DNA of 64,000 bases from Topomyia yanbarensis. Lineage: Eukaryota; Arthropoda; Insecta; Diptera; Culicidae. The number at the start of each line of letters is the position of its first letter. Position 1 is the first letter of the stretch. The DNA lies in assembly GCF_030247195.1 (NCBI RefSeq), contig NC_080672.1:350546413-350610412 (forward strand), in the 5' to 3' direction. The notes under the pieces were generated by a model. That model was not told the DNA's origin. It did not search any database and worked only from the letters and a program-made list of their open reading frames with translations. The position numbers and the translations under genes were made by a program. Shown in pieces: positions 12,360 to 24,139 of this stretch.

Positions 12360-12965
12360 AAAGGGACAATCTGCTCGCTTAGCAAATTACAAACACGCAC
12401 ATGCACTCGACTGACACTACACCACTCCATCGATACAAAACACCGCGGCAGCGCCAATGCAAACAATCGCAAGCACCGCTCCCGCTCGCATGCGGTGGGA
12501 GTTGAATAGGCGAACATAGATCGCGATCCAAATTTTTGAGGAAGAATCGCATTGCCGAACGGATCCGATAATCATTGTTCGGATACAATTCCGAACATGT
12601 ATCGGAAAGAACCTAAATCGCAGCGATCCAAGGTGAGCGTAAGAGAGAGAAAATACGAACGTGTGAGATACCATATTTACTTAGCTTTGGCCGATCGGGC
12701 GCTCAACAGATGCACACGCATAAACAAGAAAAACAGAATAAAGCATCGGAGGTAGGTGAGTGCGCATGAGCCTTGAGTGAGCGTAAAACGATGCGATTCT
12801 TCCTATCCTTGGCTCGCACTACCGCTAGTTATTATATTATTAGCTCCATAGGTGATCGCACGATGAATTAACGGGTTTTAAATAAGAAATGAGAATTTTT
12901 CAGTCATGTAGTTAAAAAATAAACAAAAAAATTCAACGAATTCAGTATTTTTTATTAAAAACATA
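12360..12965. other. G+C-richer unassigned stretch
   Basis: 12380-12840 has balanced composition and CpG-containing text unlike its surroundings, with overlapping short frames on both strands. Motifs such as 'ccaaggtgagcgtaag' look like splice donors but cannot be tied to an exon. Possibly an old gene fragment or 5' region; function unknown. Confidence 0.3.
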
Positions 12966-14036
12966 GGGAAACTGTGGGTAAGACGGACGGGTGAGGTATG
13001 ACGAACACATGGTTATTTCAGACTATATAGAACACATTAAAACTTCAATTGTATTGTATGTGTACCTTATCATCATGGGTAACCTTGAATTATGAAACAC
13101 TTAGTAGGCCTTGAATACTGCTAAACATGCACAATCTAAGCAAATATTGATAATCAGTAGTGCAGTTTCGCACGGATGTAATTTTCAAGTTTCCGATTTT
13201 AAGGTTTATTGATGAAAAAATCAATTCTTTCGCGGATTTTTTCCTTTATTTCGATAAAGTAACATCTTAGTGGAAAATTACCGGGAAGTTGATTTATGCG
13301 TTAAAAAATACAAACATTTGAAAAATATACGTACTGCTCGAGAAGGACGGACAATCTTGATTAATTCTGCTGATTCATCGCGAGACATTCATTCGCGTGT
13401 AAAAACGAAATTCTGGCAGTCAAACGTAGAGAACCATCCAGTTATCTGAGGTCACCCATGCAGTAGACTGCAGAATATAAGTTAATGTGACCGAGGCTAA
13501 ATATGGAATTCCTATAACCTGGAAAATGTAGACGGCTGTGTGTAATCGAGGAACTGATGTTACCAATTACGCATTTAATACACAACCTTCCAGTTTTGTA
13601 CAAGTGATTGTGACTGATCATTGGAACTGATTGTATAGCTCTCTTTGTGACAACGACAAAAACGACATTACAAAATTGGTTCAACTCTGAATCGAACCCC
13701 AAAACGTTATTTTTCACCTCGAATTGAACATATACATTAAGAAGAACCACAATATATTCAAAACATCCGTCAGAAAGAATAAATTTTAATAATTTGTATT
13801 ATGTCCGTCTTACCCCCATCATATGACCGTTTCACCCGCAGTCTGTAAAAAGTGCAGATATTTATTCGTTTTCCAGTTCTTTAAAAAATGATATTTATTT
13901 TTGAAACATAATCCCTCTGGGCACTCGAAAGCCAACATATAGAACTACAACATAGAGTATTACATGTTGACAAAAACATGCTTTTACTATTTTATATATC
14001 AGTATATCTTTAATATCTTACCCCCAGTTCTCCTAA
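12966..14036. mobile_element. TIR element with 'gggtaaga' termini
   Basis: The left end agggaaactgtgggtaagac and the right end, read on the minus strand as aggagaactgggggtaagat, are similar inverted repeats. Inner copies of the phrase (cgtcttaccccc near 13807) mark repeated subterminal motifs. No transposase is visible; the 102-codon frame at 13442-13750 has no recognised domain. It may belong with the elements at 42531, 61582 and 63336. Confidence 0.55.
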
Positions 14037-14207
14037 TGTTTATTTTTCAAAAAAACGTCAATGAATATTGGAGAAGGGGTGCTGGTCAGCCGTACGACGC
14101 AACTTAATCGCGATGCTCTCAAAGGAGCGCTGGACGACACTAACGTCCAACTTCCGGATACAATTCCGGATCCTGGTGGTCAACTGCTTCGTATTCTATT
14201 TTTGTCC

Positions 14208-15051
14208 TCAATGGGATAGCACTGGGACAAGTTGGTTGGGTACTTTTTGCTCAAGATACTTCAGCGTTTTCTTGGCGTAATGGAAAGACACCTTAACCGC
14301 CCATAAGACGTACTTCCCATCCGCGTGATGCTCCTTTAAGAACGGTAGAAGAATTTTCTCGAGACACTCTTCCAGGTACACTTGTTGATTGATGGCCAGA
14401 CCGCTCGGTTTGAACCACAGCTTTGAAATCCCTCTGTCAGCTATAGCGATGTACACCATAACTTTTTTTAAATTTATTCTTAAACTTATATTTTACTTCG
14501 GGGGGTGTGGTCGGCGTGTCGCTGGAATAGTAACTGTCATTTCGTGGAATGTTGGTCTTCGAGAGCGGAAAGTTACTTTCGTCGTCCAGCACGAACAACG
14601 TCCCGCGGTAGTCCTTCGTCATCCACCGACACTGCGATTTAACGATCGCTATCTGCTCGTCCGTGTACTCGGAGCACCGAGTCTTCTTTCGACAGAAGAT
14701 GTCCTCCATCCTGCGGGTTCGTTAAATTAAGGTTTGGGAACAGTGATATTTTCGGCCGGCGTCGCGCAAACTCGTTCCGTCCTTGTTGTCGAATAGCTTT
14801 TTCAACGCTTCCTTCTTCTTCTTCGTCACTATCTTTGCTGGACAGCCGCTACCGGCCTTCCGTTCCATGCTCAGAGATGCCAGGATCCGGTGAACTGTAC
14901 TCACGGGCACTTTTTCGTCTCTAAAGTGGTCTACCGTATACTTTTTTCCACAATGACCATGCGTTTCGTAAAACCGTACATTTTTGATTGAACTGACAGG
15001 ACCTGAGCGAAAAGAAACATGCCACCCATTTCTAGGGAGTCCTGAGAGCAA
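14208..15051 (-). pseudogene. Broken mariner-type (ITmD37-like) transposase
   Basis: Mariner-type transposases bind terminal repeats through two helix-turn-helices and cut with a D,D,D/E triad. Three minus-strand frames (15051-14722, 14709-14437, 14459-14208) carry consecutive parts: an N-terminal DNA-binding region with 'DEKVPVSTVHRIL' and 'GTSLRDAGRKYHCSQTLI', then 'YRGTLFVLDDES' with the first catalytic Asp, then 'ADGKYVLWAV' where the second Asp of the usual WPD motif appears to be Val. At least two frameshifts break it. The end carrying the last acidic residue is not recognisable below 14208. This is a dead copy. Confidence 0.85.
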
Positions 15052-15139
15052 TTCTCTTGGGGAGACAAAAAATTACACCCTTTACTTTAATTACCTACAG
15101 AAAGGTATTGAAATCATTTTCATTTTTATTGAACACCCG

Positions 15140-15830
15140 TTAGTGGCAAGAAGCTAGATCCGGTCTGAAGATCGTAGGACCCTCGTAAGGAAGCAAACGC
15201 TTCTGTATACATTACTTGAGATAGATCTCCCCGTTTATAGTCTCGGTAGTCACGAACGGCGTGCTCCGTTCGCACCATGAGCAGATCGCTTGCCAAATTA
15301 TGTATTTAATGGCAAACTAGACCTTCACTTCCATGATTTTAACATTATTCGGTTGGATCGAGAAGACTCTTACGGAGGAGTACTTTTGGGGATCAAAAAG
15401 TGATATTCTTTCAATCGAATCGACCTCCCCTCGACACCAGGAAATTTTCGCTTGCCAAACCAGAATTAAAGGCAAACTTCCTTATTTCCTCCGGAACATC
15501 ACACCTGTGCTGGACGGTGAAAACAGTAGCCCCGGAAGCTGCCGCAATTCCGCTTTGACATAAGTCTCATCATCAATGATGAAACAATGAGGACTCGTCA
15601 GTATCTGAATGCACAGTTTCCCACCGTATTTTGCCGTTCGGCACGATTTGGAGCCTTCTGCACTTTGTTCGTATGCAGTCACTCCCGGTCCTTGGTTCTT
15701 TGAACGAAAGACTTGGACAGATTCAATTTTTGGCCACATATCTAACCGTGGTGTTAGGATTCAACTTAAACGTTTTCACTACACGCTTGTGATCCTGATC
15801 ACTAATGGATTGACTGGTAGTCTACTGAGC
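15140..15830 (-). pseudogene. Second broken Tc1/mariner-family transposase
   Basis: Minus-strand frame 15739-15482 reads 'CFIIDDETYVKAELRQLPG', a mariner catalytic block with the first Asp pair. Further on the minus strand come 'IIWQAICSWCERSTPFVT' (about 15300-15250) and 'IFRPDLASCH' (about 15160), the second Asp block, with stops between. Upstream (15740-15830) is a decayed helix-turn-helix region. About 110 bp of LINE sequence lies between the two blocks. It differs from the neighbour at 14208-15051, which seems to cut its 3' end near 15137. Confidence 0.8.
15330..15445 (+). mobile_element. LINE fragment nested in the transposase remnant
   Basis: The frame holds 'WIEKTLTEEYFWGSKSD' and matches, base by base over about 110 bp, the minus strand of 30680-30790 inside the larger LINE ('WIENTLTEEYFWGSK'). 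It lies between two blocks of the broken transposase on the opposite strand, so it was inserted or captured there. Neither a 3' tail nor a target duplication was found. Confidence 0.7.
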
Positions 15831-16605
15831 AACTAGCGAGCAGAAATTTTATTTTATTGTTAGCAGCTTCTATTGAGACAGGTAAAACCAGCTGTCTATA
15901 GCAAACATTCCTCAGTTTACATTTGAGCGTCGTAGAAGCTACAAAGCATTTCCGCCGGTGCCCCCCTTCGTTAGTTCCTAGAAGGAACGCTCGCCGCTAG
16001 CAGTAGCCAACGAAAAGCGTTCTCAATATTGCTTTTGCCGCAAAATGTATTAAGAAACCGCACTGTTACTACTAAGAAAACGGCAAGCTGTAAAAATATC
16101 CACAACAAACAGTTCTTATTAGGATCACAAGATACGAATTTAAATTAAAAGTGAATTTTATTTAAAAAAAAACTAATTTTGGCGTATGGTTGCTACTCCA
16201 AATGAAGATCTCCAAATCGATGCATTCTTACATATAGCGAAATTTAAGAAAAATTGGCATAATATCACCACTAGCAGCTTAATGTGCAGCATGAAACCAT
16301 TTGATTTCCTGGAGCACTTTTATTTAGGAAAAATTGATTTACACGAATTTCACTTCTCCAAGGGGAAATGTTGAAATCTTTTATCTGTAGTTTTTGTTCA
16401 ATGGTTAAGGTTTATTAGTGTTTGATTAACCAGTCATCGCCTGCTTGAAGGTTGGGCCTTCCATAGTGTAGACATTGCCTGGCTTCGTGCAATCTTGCAC
16501 CTCGTGACCTTCTCCACTGCATGTCAGATTTTTTCGATCTGGGTTTCATTTGATAAACAATATTTGGCAACTCGTAACTGGTTTCGGAAACCTTGACCTT
16601 TTCTG
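15831..16605. other. Unassigned DNA
   Basis: 15840-16020 has patches of moderate G+C that may still belong to the transposon. 16186-16374 is a 62-codon frame with no recognised feature. The remainder is A+T-rich. Confidence 0.3.
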
Positions 16606-16787
16606 AAGGAGGAACGGAGAATGGTACGAAAATCGAAAATAAAAAATGCTTATGTAGAATATTGTTACAGTACTACTGATTGCTTTTTATGTAGTCTAGT
16701 ACACGGTATAGAAAAATAACTACTGTTATCGTTCTCGATTTTGTTCCAATTTTCATTCAACCTTAATTCTCAGATATTCTGGGTATA
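16606..16787. mobile_element. Small MITE, family E copy 2
   Basis: It starts gaaggaggaacggagaatgg and ends 'ttcattcaaccttaa', the same end pair as 4079-4264, with the shared body 'acgaaaatcgaaaat' and 'ttatgtagaatattgttaca'. It is more diverged in the hairpin core than copy 1. Confidence 0.65.
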
Positions 16788-17061
16788 CGGAATCGGTAAG
16801 AGAATTTCGACATTTGGTTATGGAGATAAAGATCTATGAAATTTAGGTCAAAAGGAAATTGTTTCTCGTTTGGGGTGTGTTTCCGGTAGCGATAGAGACC
16901 TAACACGTTTACAGATTTTTGAGGACAAGAAAGATATATTTTATTTGAGAATGAAGTATTGAAATCAGTTCAATTAGGGGCAACTATTGACCAAGTTTCA
17001 AAATTATAGCACAAAGTTCAGTCAATGAAATTGTAGAAAAATCGTCGAAGATGTAAAAAAA

Positions 17062-17069
17062 TCTACATT
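17062..17069. other. Left 8-bp target duplication of hAT element
   Basis: tctacatt, repeated exactly at 20441-20448 directly outside the element. Confidence 0.9.
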
Positions 17070-17494
17070 CAGGCACGTAGCCAGAGGGGGGGCTAGGGGG
17101 CTAAAGCCCCTCCCGAAATTTTTCAAAAATAAATTTAAAAAACCGGCGACTTTTGACAAAATTTGTTGCTCATTTGGTTTGAACAAATTATTGAGAAAAA
17201 GTTGAAGGAGGCTATTTCTAACCACCGAAGGCAATGGTCATGAAATTCAGTGTGCTTTATGCTTTTGCTCGAGCCAGTGCGAAGCGAACGACAAAAACAG
17301 TAACTTTTATATTGTGTGCCTTGTCTGAAGAATACAAGAAACTATTACTTTAATTGTAGCTGTAGTAATCTTGCGAGATTAGTGAGTAACAGAAGCAAGA
17401 ATTGGTGCTCCAGCCAAATACGGTGATTATAAAATTATTGATGATTCGCATAGGACAGAGCATTCATAATGTCGAATGTTTCCTGAAGGTGTAA

Positions 17495-17958
17495 ATGGAG
17501 ACTAGACTTTCGGAAGCCGCCTTTATCGAGTTCTACCATGGCAGGCATTTAGCGCTCAACAAATTAGCCCAGACGAAACCATTCATTTTGCATAACTTAA
17601 AGCACAAGGTTATGTGTGACAATACTATAATTAAAATCCTCCTGTATATGGACGATGAGAAAATGAATGTTCCGCTACAAGATCAGATACCGCTTACTCG
17701 CAGATTAATGTCACATTTGGGAGAAATGGAATCTAATTGGAAAGGCAATTATTGAGGGCGAGAAGCAAGGAAGATATTCGCGAACATAAAGGCAGCAACT
17801 ACGATGAAGACATGGAAATGTACAATAGCGAGATAGAAATGAACAACTCCCCCCCCAAGAGATATTTGGTGAGGAAAAAAATATTTCCTCGCCTCGTAAA
17901 CAGGTTTCCACATGCAATGGCTAAGCGCTTACGCGAGATCTGTAGGACAACCATTTAA
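17495..17958 (+). pseudogene. Two overlapping unrecognised frames inside the hAT element
   Basis: Frame 17495-17755 (86 codons) and frame 17737-17958 (73 codons) overlap by 19 bp in different phases. Together they read as charged, non-repetitive protein (for example 'SKEDIREHKGSNYDEDMEMY' and 'FPRLVNRFPHAMAKRLREIC'), less A+T-biased than the surroundings. They could be one gene broken by a frameshift, an exon of a decayed transposase, or captured host sequence. I recognise no family, and chance is possible. Confidence 0.3.
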
Positions 17959-18052
17959 ACTCGTTATATTATTTTTATTGTTTACATAAGGAAATATATA
18001 AAAGACGGGTCGTGGGTCTTTGTTATTTTTAAATCAATAGTAATTCTTCAAA

Positions 18053-18247
18053 AGGGCTAATGAGACTTTTGTAAACAAACTTATTTCGCTCATTATTCCG
18101 CTACCGAGTTGAGTTTCATGAAAAATACACATGAATCAACATCTTTATCCTTGGTAGAATCAATTTCAAATGTTTTCTGTGTTGAAATGATAACAAATTA
18201 GGAGAAATCAGCAAAACAAAAGTTTGTTTACAAATCTTATTAGCCCT
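18053..18247. mobile_element. Small MITE nested in the hAT element
   Basis: The left end agggctaatgagacttttgt and the right end on the minus strand (agggctaataagatttgtaa) are inverted repeats that continue through 'gtaaacaaactt'. Total 195 bp. No clear target duplication was found. Confidence 0.75.
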
Positions 18248-20440
18248 ATTCAAATGTTGATATGGAAATGATAAGTTTTTGAATAGCACACAATTTTGAA
18301 TTTCTGTATTAGGTTAGTGCACACTGTACACTCTGTTCTCTGTACTGTGCTACACAAAAAGTATTTCAATTTGTCTGAGAACGATTGAGCCGAGAAGAAA
18401 ATTTTTGTTTCGCGTCATTTTAACGCAATACCATTTTTATTGACGCTTCATTTCATTGTTACGAGGAATTCGTTCCGCACTAATACACTGTTGATCCGTA
18501 AATCCGTGATATCTGCAACAAACGTGTAAAAGAAAATTCTTTTAAAAGTGGACCGGGCAAAAACAATAGGCAATCACGAAGAGGGACTAAAATGTTGTGA
18601 CTGATTGAATCTATAAGCCAATAAGTTGGGATAAGAGTTTCGATTTCATGTCTTCAGTATGTGACAGTCTTTCGTTCCGTTTTTGCTCGTCATGGAATAA
18701 AATGAGAGAGATAATCTTAAATAAGAGAGAAAAGAGAGGAAAAAATCAACCAATCGAAATCGACTCAAGATCACTCTTCTATCTTTACTATACACTCAAC
18801 ACGAGTTCTTTCCGAATTGCGCTCTGATCTTCTCATTTCGTCTTCGTTGCGTTAGGTGCAACAACTTGAAACATTTTTCCCAAATAGTGGTAAAACAAAC
18901 ATGTAATCAGACAAACATTACAACTTTCTTCAAGAAATCATACATCATCTCTTCCAATCTTGATGATGATTGAAAAAAAATCAAGAGCTAATTATTTTTA
19001 TTCATAAACCAACCTATTACCGATCAGATTAGTGTTCTCATATTTGTTTAATGAATTGACAAAAAGTTTTGCAAAAGTTTCACAGGAAACGGATAATTTG
19101 CTGTAATTTAAAAACAGACAACTCTAAAAGAAAGCCTCTTCGGCAAATTAGATGCAAGGGCGATGTGTTCTCTTCCATGTGTCGGAAGCAAGTGATGCTG
19201 AAATTATTATCTATGTTTATAGTTTCTAGTTATTTTGATGGTGTCATCAATGTTATATTTACCAAATTTTACGTAAATTAGAAGCATTGACTAATCATTG
19301 CTAAGTAATTTTCTTTCGATTAGTGAATAAATTCTGAGCAGTTTCGCTCAGTAGATTAAATTCTGGGTAGTTTGCATTAGTAGATTGAATCATTGAAATA
19401 TATATTTGACATTGTCCAAAAACCCACGAATTCCGAAATAAAACCTTCAAATGCTCAAATAAATAATTTTTACTTAATCTAGGTAATCTTCTCAAGTTAC
19501 ACCGGCTTTGCAAGATTGTTAAAAGTCAATAGAGCTAAGGTATTCTTGCTTTGTAGTGAAATCAGTAGTTTTTTGTACTCATTTTACATTTTGACTTTTA
19601 CTATAGTTTCAGGGATCTAGGAAAATCAGTCTACGATATTTTTAATTCGTAAGTGCAATGATATAAAAAGTACCTAAAAAGAATCTACTTAAATAGATAA
19701 AAAGATAGTTATTCTAAGTTGCCTGATAATATTGTCGAAGATAGTCTTTGACCCATTCCCCATGAGAGTCAACTGAAAAAACATGTGTTTTTCTCAGGAT
19801 TGTTTTAATTACGACATGATCAATATCATTTAAAATTTCATAAAGTCGAGTTAACGCAAACTTCGGATAAAGTCACAGAACTAGTAATAGTAGAAAGACG
19901 CCTGATCATGAAAATAGGAGTTGAACCTATTTTCTGCATCTACAAATCGCCTGCCTTATTAGACGTTTAGAAGCAAATTTCGACATTGGTTTCGTTCTCC
20001 TGATTAGCAAATGCGTGTAAAGTTTCGTGAGACGGGGTTTTGGATATTTTTTACTCATTCCAATTTGGCGTCTTCTACAAATTGTAAAGGTGTAGCGAAT
20101 GTGTAGCATTTTCAAGCAGCGTAGCATGCAGCGTAGCATTTTCAAGCAGCCCTAAATACTTTGAACTCTTGAATATTCATTTTTGTAACTAGAGAAATTT
20201 CTAACTTGTAAATTAAAAATAATCAAATTGAATTCGTCGATGCACTAAAGCCTTTCTTGTAACAGGCAACATATTATTAGGGTTTTTTAGTGTCTATTGT
20301 CTTAGTTTTGGAATTGTTTTCACTAAGAACTTTTCATAATTACGTTCAGTTTCCAGTGATTATTTCAAGTCATCAGAATTAATACATTTATGCAATAATT
20401 TTTAAGCCCCTCCCGAAACAAAATCCTGGCTACGGGCCTG

Positions 20441-20448
20441 TCTACATT
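20441..20448. other. Right 8-bp target duplication of hAT element
   Basis: tctacatt, identical to 17062-17069. Confidence 0.9.
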
Positions 20449-21674
20449 CATCCGTTTAATTACGAAAGAATACAAAACCTTCGTACCACTACGTAACGAC
20501 TGGCTTATGATATCAACACCATACTTCCTGTAACACCAGATCAGGGATCTCTGGCAAAGTCGAGTTAAATTGATTACCTTGATTTAAATAGTAATTTTCC
20601 CACACACTACTGTGTGTATGGATCACAAAGACATCACCATCGTGAGACGACCGAAGTACTATCCCAAACAGTAGATTTTTTCATCCAAATAAATCAACAT
20701 AATTTGATCCTGTGTCGTAGAACGGATTTATTACACTCCCCAAATGTTGAGCGTAATGAACACAAAAATTTAAAATTCAAAAAATGAAACGAGTCCACTG
20801 CCTCCAACGAACTGTGTCCGCTTCTTGAGAAAACGATACAACTCCATGCCAACTGGAGCCCTTATGAATAATGGTAACGAATTCCTTTTTCGGCGCGTTC
20901 GACGAATCTAAATATCCCATACAATTGCGTATCTCACTTTTTCACCAGAGATACGATCGTTTTAGCCATCAATCAGCGACCGTTTGTTCTATACCCTTTT
21001 TCCACTGTCAAGGTTAGCTACGGGTAATACCTCCTACCTAGTTCGAAACCATAACACGAATTGTAAAACAGATACATCTCAGCGATGTGACGATCGGTTT
21101 AGATACTTGTTTAACCCTTTCATGCAAGGATGCAAAATGCCTACCTTTTCTGCGGCTGTAATTTTTCTGCCTACCTTCTCATTTCTCTTTCGACGCTGCT
21201 GTCTTTCGCTATTGCAGGACGCCCAGCGCTGTGAAGCAAAGCAGTAACATGACAAAAAATACTGCCCCCAGTACAGCCACCATACGCGAGCGGTACAGCT
21301 TCTCTTTCCTTAGTTTACACTTTTTAATATTCTTAATCTAATCAATATTTTCAGTCAAAAACGACGTCAATGAATGCTGTTCGTTTACGCCACGACCGGC
21401 ATCAACGCTTTCGTGTGCGGGCCTCTCCCTTTGACTACGCAGAGAAAAATGTACAAAGCGAGAGAACAAACATTACTACGCCACACTCTCACCGAGCAGT
21501 CGGAGTACAGCAACAAAACAAAAATGTATTCTACTGCTCTACGGGAAAATGTACTCGGTTTGGCTACCGTTCTGGCAAGAACTGTAGTGATGTGTCGCTG
21601 TAGCGGGCTGTACGGCTTGTGCAAATGTAAATATACCGAAAAAAATGTAGTTTACTGGTACCTTTGGCATCCCT
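20449..21674. other. Unassigned DNA with G+C-richer core
   Basis: 20950-21640 is less A+T-rich and carries overlapping frames (longest 21374-21925, 183 codons, plus), but that frame runs straight into a family B repeat copy, so it is not a credible gene. No RNA gene was recognised. Confidence 0.35.
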
Positions 21675-22065
21675 GCTTTCATGCCCAACTTTTTTCTAGT
21701 GCATGTAGAGTTTCAAAGCAATTTTTTCATGAAAACTGTGAGGTCAAGGACCATGAAAACCCTTTTTTCATAAAAATAGGTGCTTCCCTCGCAGTGCTAG
21801 AAGCTGCTCAATTTTTACCTTCCAATGCTCAATACAATTCTCCTAGAATATTTACAGCAGTCCAATTGCGTGGAAAACGTAGCCAAAGACAGTCCAAATT
21901 GATAAGTTTTATCAGTTTCCAATAATATTGCAACATAACGAAGATATATGAAAAATTCATTTTCCGTCGTCAACGTAAACTGTCCCTGGCAGCACTGCTC
22001 TATTGGAATCCAATCAGACTAAGAACTGCAAAAACTTCAGTTCTAGAGCTGATCCTTGAAACTGC
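21675..22065 (-). repeat. Dispersed repeat family B, copy 2 (inverted)
   Basis: The minus strand reads 'gattggattccaatagagca' then gtgctgccagggacag, then 'gacggaaaatgaatttttca', and 'attgagcagcttctagcact', in the same order as 26376-26730. Confidence 0.75.
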
Positions 22066-22182
22066 TAATACTTAAATGATAGGTAATAGTCACATTTATT
22101 AGCCTTACTTGTTTTTGTGAGCTAATCTTACCTCAATCAAAAGTTATAGCTGTTTAAAAACGTTGTTGTCCAAGAACAACTT

Positions 22183-22513
22183 CACGCAGAAAAAAGATTT
22201 GTAGGTTCAATAAAAATATGGATTAAATTCAATGAATAAAATTATTGGTCGGGAGACAATAAATTTATTTATTGAATTCAATAAAATTTATTTATTGTTT
22301 CAATAAAAAAGTTTATTGTTTTGCTTTCTAATAATTTTTTTTATTGAAAATAAAAGAAAATTATTAAAATTAAAATTGTTTTTATTTTACATTGTTTTTC
22401 TAATAAAAAAATATTGTGAAATTAAATTTTTTTTTGGTTAAAGTGATAAACAATAATTGATTGAATTCAATAACACATATTTTTGGTTTAAATATGATAA
22501 ATTTTTCTGCGTG
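22183..22513. mobile_element. MITE with CACGCAGAAAAA termini
   Basis: Left end cacgcagaaaaaagattt and right end tttttctgcgtg are inverted repeats. The 331-bp interior is extremely A+T-rich, made of variants of 'caataaa' and 'ttattg', with no coding frame. Such CACGCAGAAAAA ends are frequent in insect MITEs, from recall. Confidence 0.75.
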
Positions 22514-22880
22514 TTGGGCATGAATGGGTTAACACGTGCAATGATAAAGTTGAAATGAGCAATCTCCAGTTTCAGACATAATTTGCTAAATGAAGATTTT
22601 TTTCTGCTCTTTTATGTAGTTGACATAAAACATACTTAGTCGATTCTTTTTTAATATTTTTTATGAAAATCAAAAAAAAAATTTTTTTAAAATTTAATCA
22701 GCTTCTTTTTTTTTTATTCTACTCGATCTCTATTATTTTCTTGTTTCTACTGTCAAAGATACTAAGCTTTGGTAAGGTCGTTGTCCATTTGCAAGTAAGG
22801 TCTACAATACCAAACAAACATTTTCGTAGAACGACAATTAAAAATCCTTCTACAGTTTTAAGAGACAGAAATATAGTATA
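22514..22880. other. A+T-rich spacer, nothing recognised
   Basis: It contains homopolymer A and T tracts (22670-22715) and a 92-codon frame that extends into the next MITE and is not credible as a gene. Confidence 0.35.
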
Positions 22881-22883
22881 TAA

Positions 22884-23141
22884 GGGACCATTCATAAATT
22901 ACGTAACGCTTTTAGGGGGGAGGGGGTACAACAAGTTGTGACATGTTGTGATATAGGGGGGAGGGGGAGTCCGCTAGATCGTTACGTAACATGTTTTCAC
23001 CGAATAAAATTTTTTTTTTCTAGGAATTTGTTACGTAACAGGGGAGGGGAGGATGAAGAAATTTGTGACAATTTGTTACATGGGGGGAGGGGGGAGTCAA
23101 TCTTGGGCAATTTTTGCGTTACGTAATTTATGAATGGTCCC
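22884..23141. mobile_element. Harbinger-type MITE with TAA target duplication, copy 1
   Basis: The termini GGGACCATTCATAAATTACG (left) and its inverse at the right end are perfect inverted repeats that continue through TAACGC. TAA occurs directly outside both ends (22881-22883 and 23142-23144). A 3-bp TWA duplication is typical of PIF/Harbinger transposition. The interior contains G-rich tracts such as gggggagggggag and 'cgttacgtaac' palindromes. No protein. Confidence 0.9.
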
Positions 23142-23144
23142 TAA

Positions 23145-24139
23145 TATGAAATTTAAAAATTGAGTTTTATGTTCCATATAATAAATCTTTCTATTATTTA
23201 CTGACCCAATTAGAGATATAAGTCCAATCAGCTGTGAAACGAAACTCATCTCTATAAGTATCGGATTCTGACCGAGCTGTGGACAGTACCTAGTGCACGC
23301 ACAGGCACCGATCCAGCACAATATTGTCGGCGTAACGACGCTAACTTCAACACCTGAATGTCGTTAGCAATATATCAAACACCCCAAGCAGCCAATTGAG
23401 AGTGGCAGGTTGAACCACCCATCATAGAGTCACTAATTCGTTCCAACTGATTCTCAAATTCGTCGCAACAAGCAAACGTGTGAAGTGAAGTGAACGAAGT
23501 AGTGAGTGACTCACAAGGCAGCAGCAGCAGCAGCTTAGAATAGAACCAACCAAACAAAACACTGAGTTAAGGTAGTGAACCTATTGCAAGATGAGTTTAG
23601 CTTGATTACGCCCGTCATCGATCGAGGCTAATTATGTTAGACAACGATGTTTCAGAATTCGCATTCGAATTAGTGAAGCGAAAACACAAACTGCGCGAAA
23701 AATAGGATTATCTCTAAGCGGCTGAAGGCATGTTCCGGCAGTTGGCATGTTTTGGTTCGCTACATGATGTGGCCTGGTTGCTACACCATGATAATAAACT
23801 ATTTTTGCGACGGTCATCTGAACGGTGCGTGTGGTTTTTTAGGGGTGTTCGAGAATCGAGTTTACCATTTTCAACGTTGAAACTGATGGGGAAAGGTGTA
23901 ATACTGGAAAGTTTTTAATGAAATGCTATGATACTGCAAACGCATAATTAGCTATTATTGATTAGTTTGAAATCAATAAGGGAATTTATTAAACTGATTC
24001 ATCGTAAATAGCGGTCGTATTAGTCCTCAACAAGAAGGCTTTAGCGCTATCCGTATTCAATAGTATATGGTGGTAGTAGCGCAGTTTTATGAAAAATCTA
24101 AGATAAAATATTTTTGCTGATTTTTATATGCAAAAAAAA
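23145..24139. other. Unassigned; possible untranslated exon at 23280-23572
   Basis: 23280-23572 is less A+T-rich, has a cag repeat (23519-23534) and few start codons, and ends near 'ttaaggtagtgaacc', which would serve as a splice donor (AAG/GTAGTG). This is how a 5' untranslated exon could look, but no promoter or downstream exon was found in the window. The rest has no feature. Confidence 0.2.

Larger units (their letters stand above)
17070..20440. mobile_element. hAT-superfamily element, 3371 bp, no intact transposase
   Basis: The ends CAGGCACGTAGCCAG (left) and, on the minus strand of the right end, CAGGCCCGTAGCCAG are inverted repeats, and the flanks carry identical 8-bp copies of tctacatt, the duplication size of hAT elements. 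The left subterminal has runs of seven and five G followed by 'gctaaagcccctcccgaaat'; the right end repeats the 'agcccctcccgaaa' phrase. No frame looks like a hAT transposase with its dimerisation domain, so mobility would need a relative. The body holds a small MITE (18053-18247) and two short frames (17495-17958). Confidence 0.9.

Noticed and set aside
21374..21925. 183-codon plus-strand frame
   Set aside because: Its second half lies in an inverted copy of dispersed repeat B, and a 79-codon frame opposes the first half; no domain.
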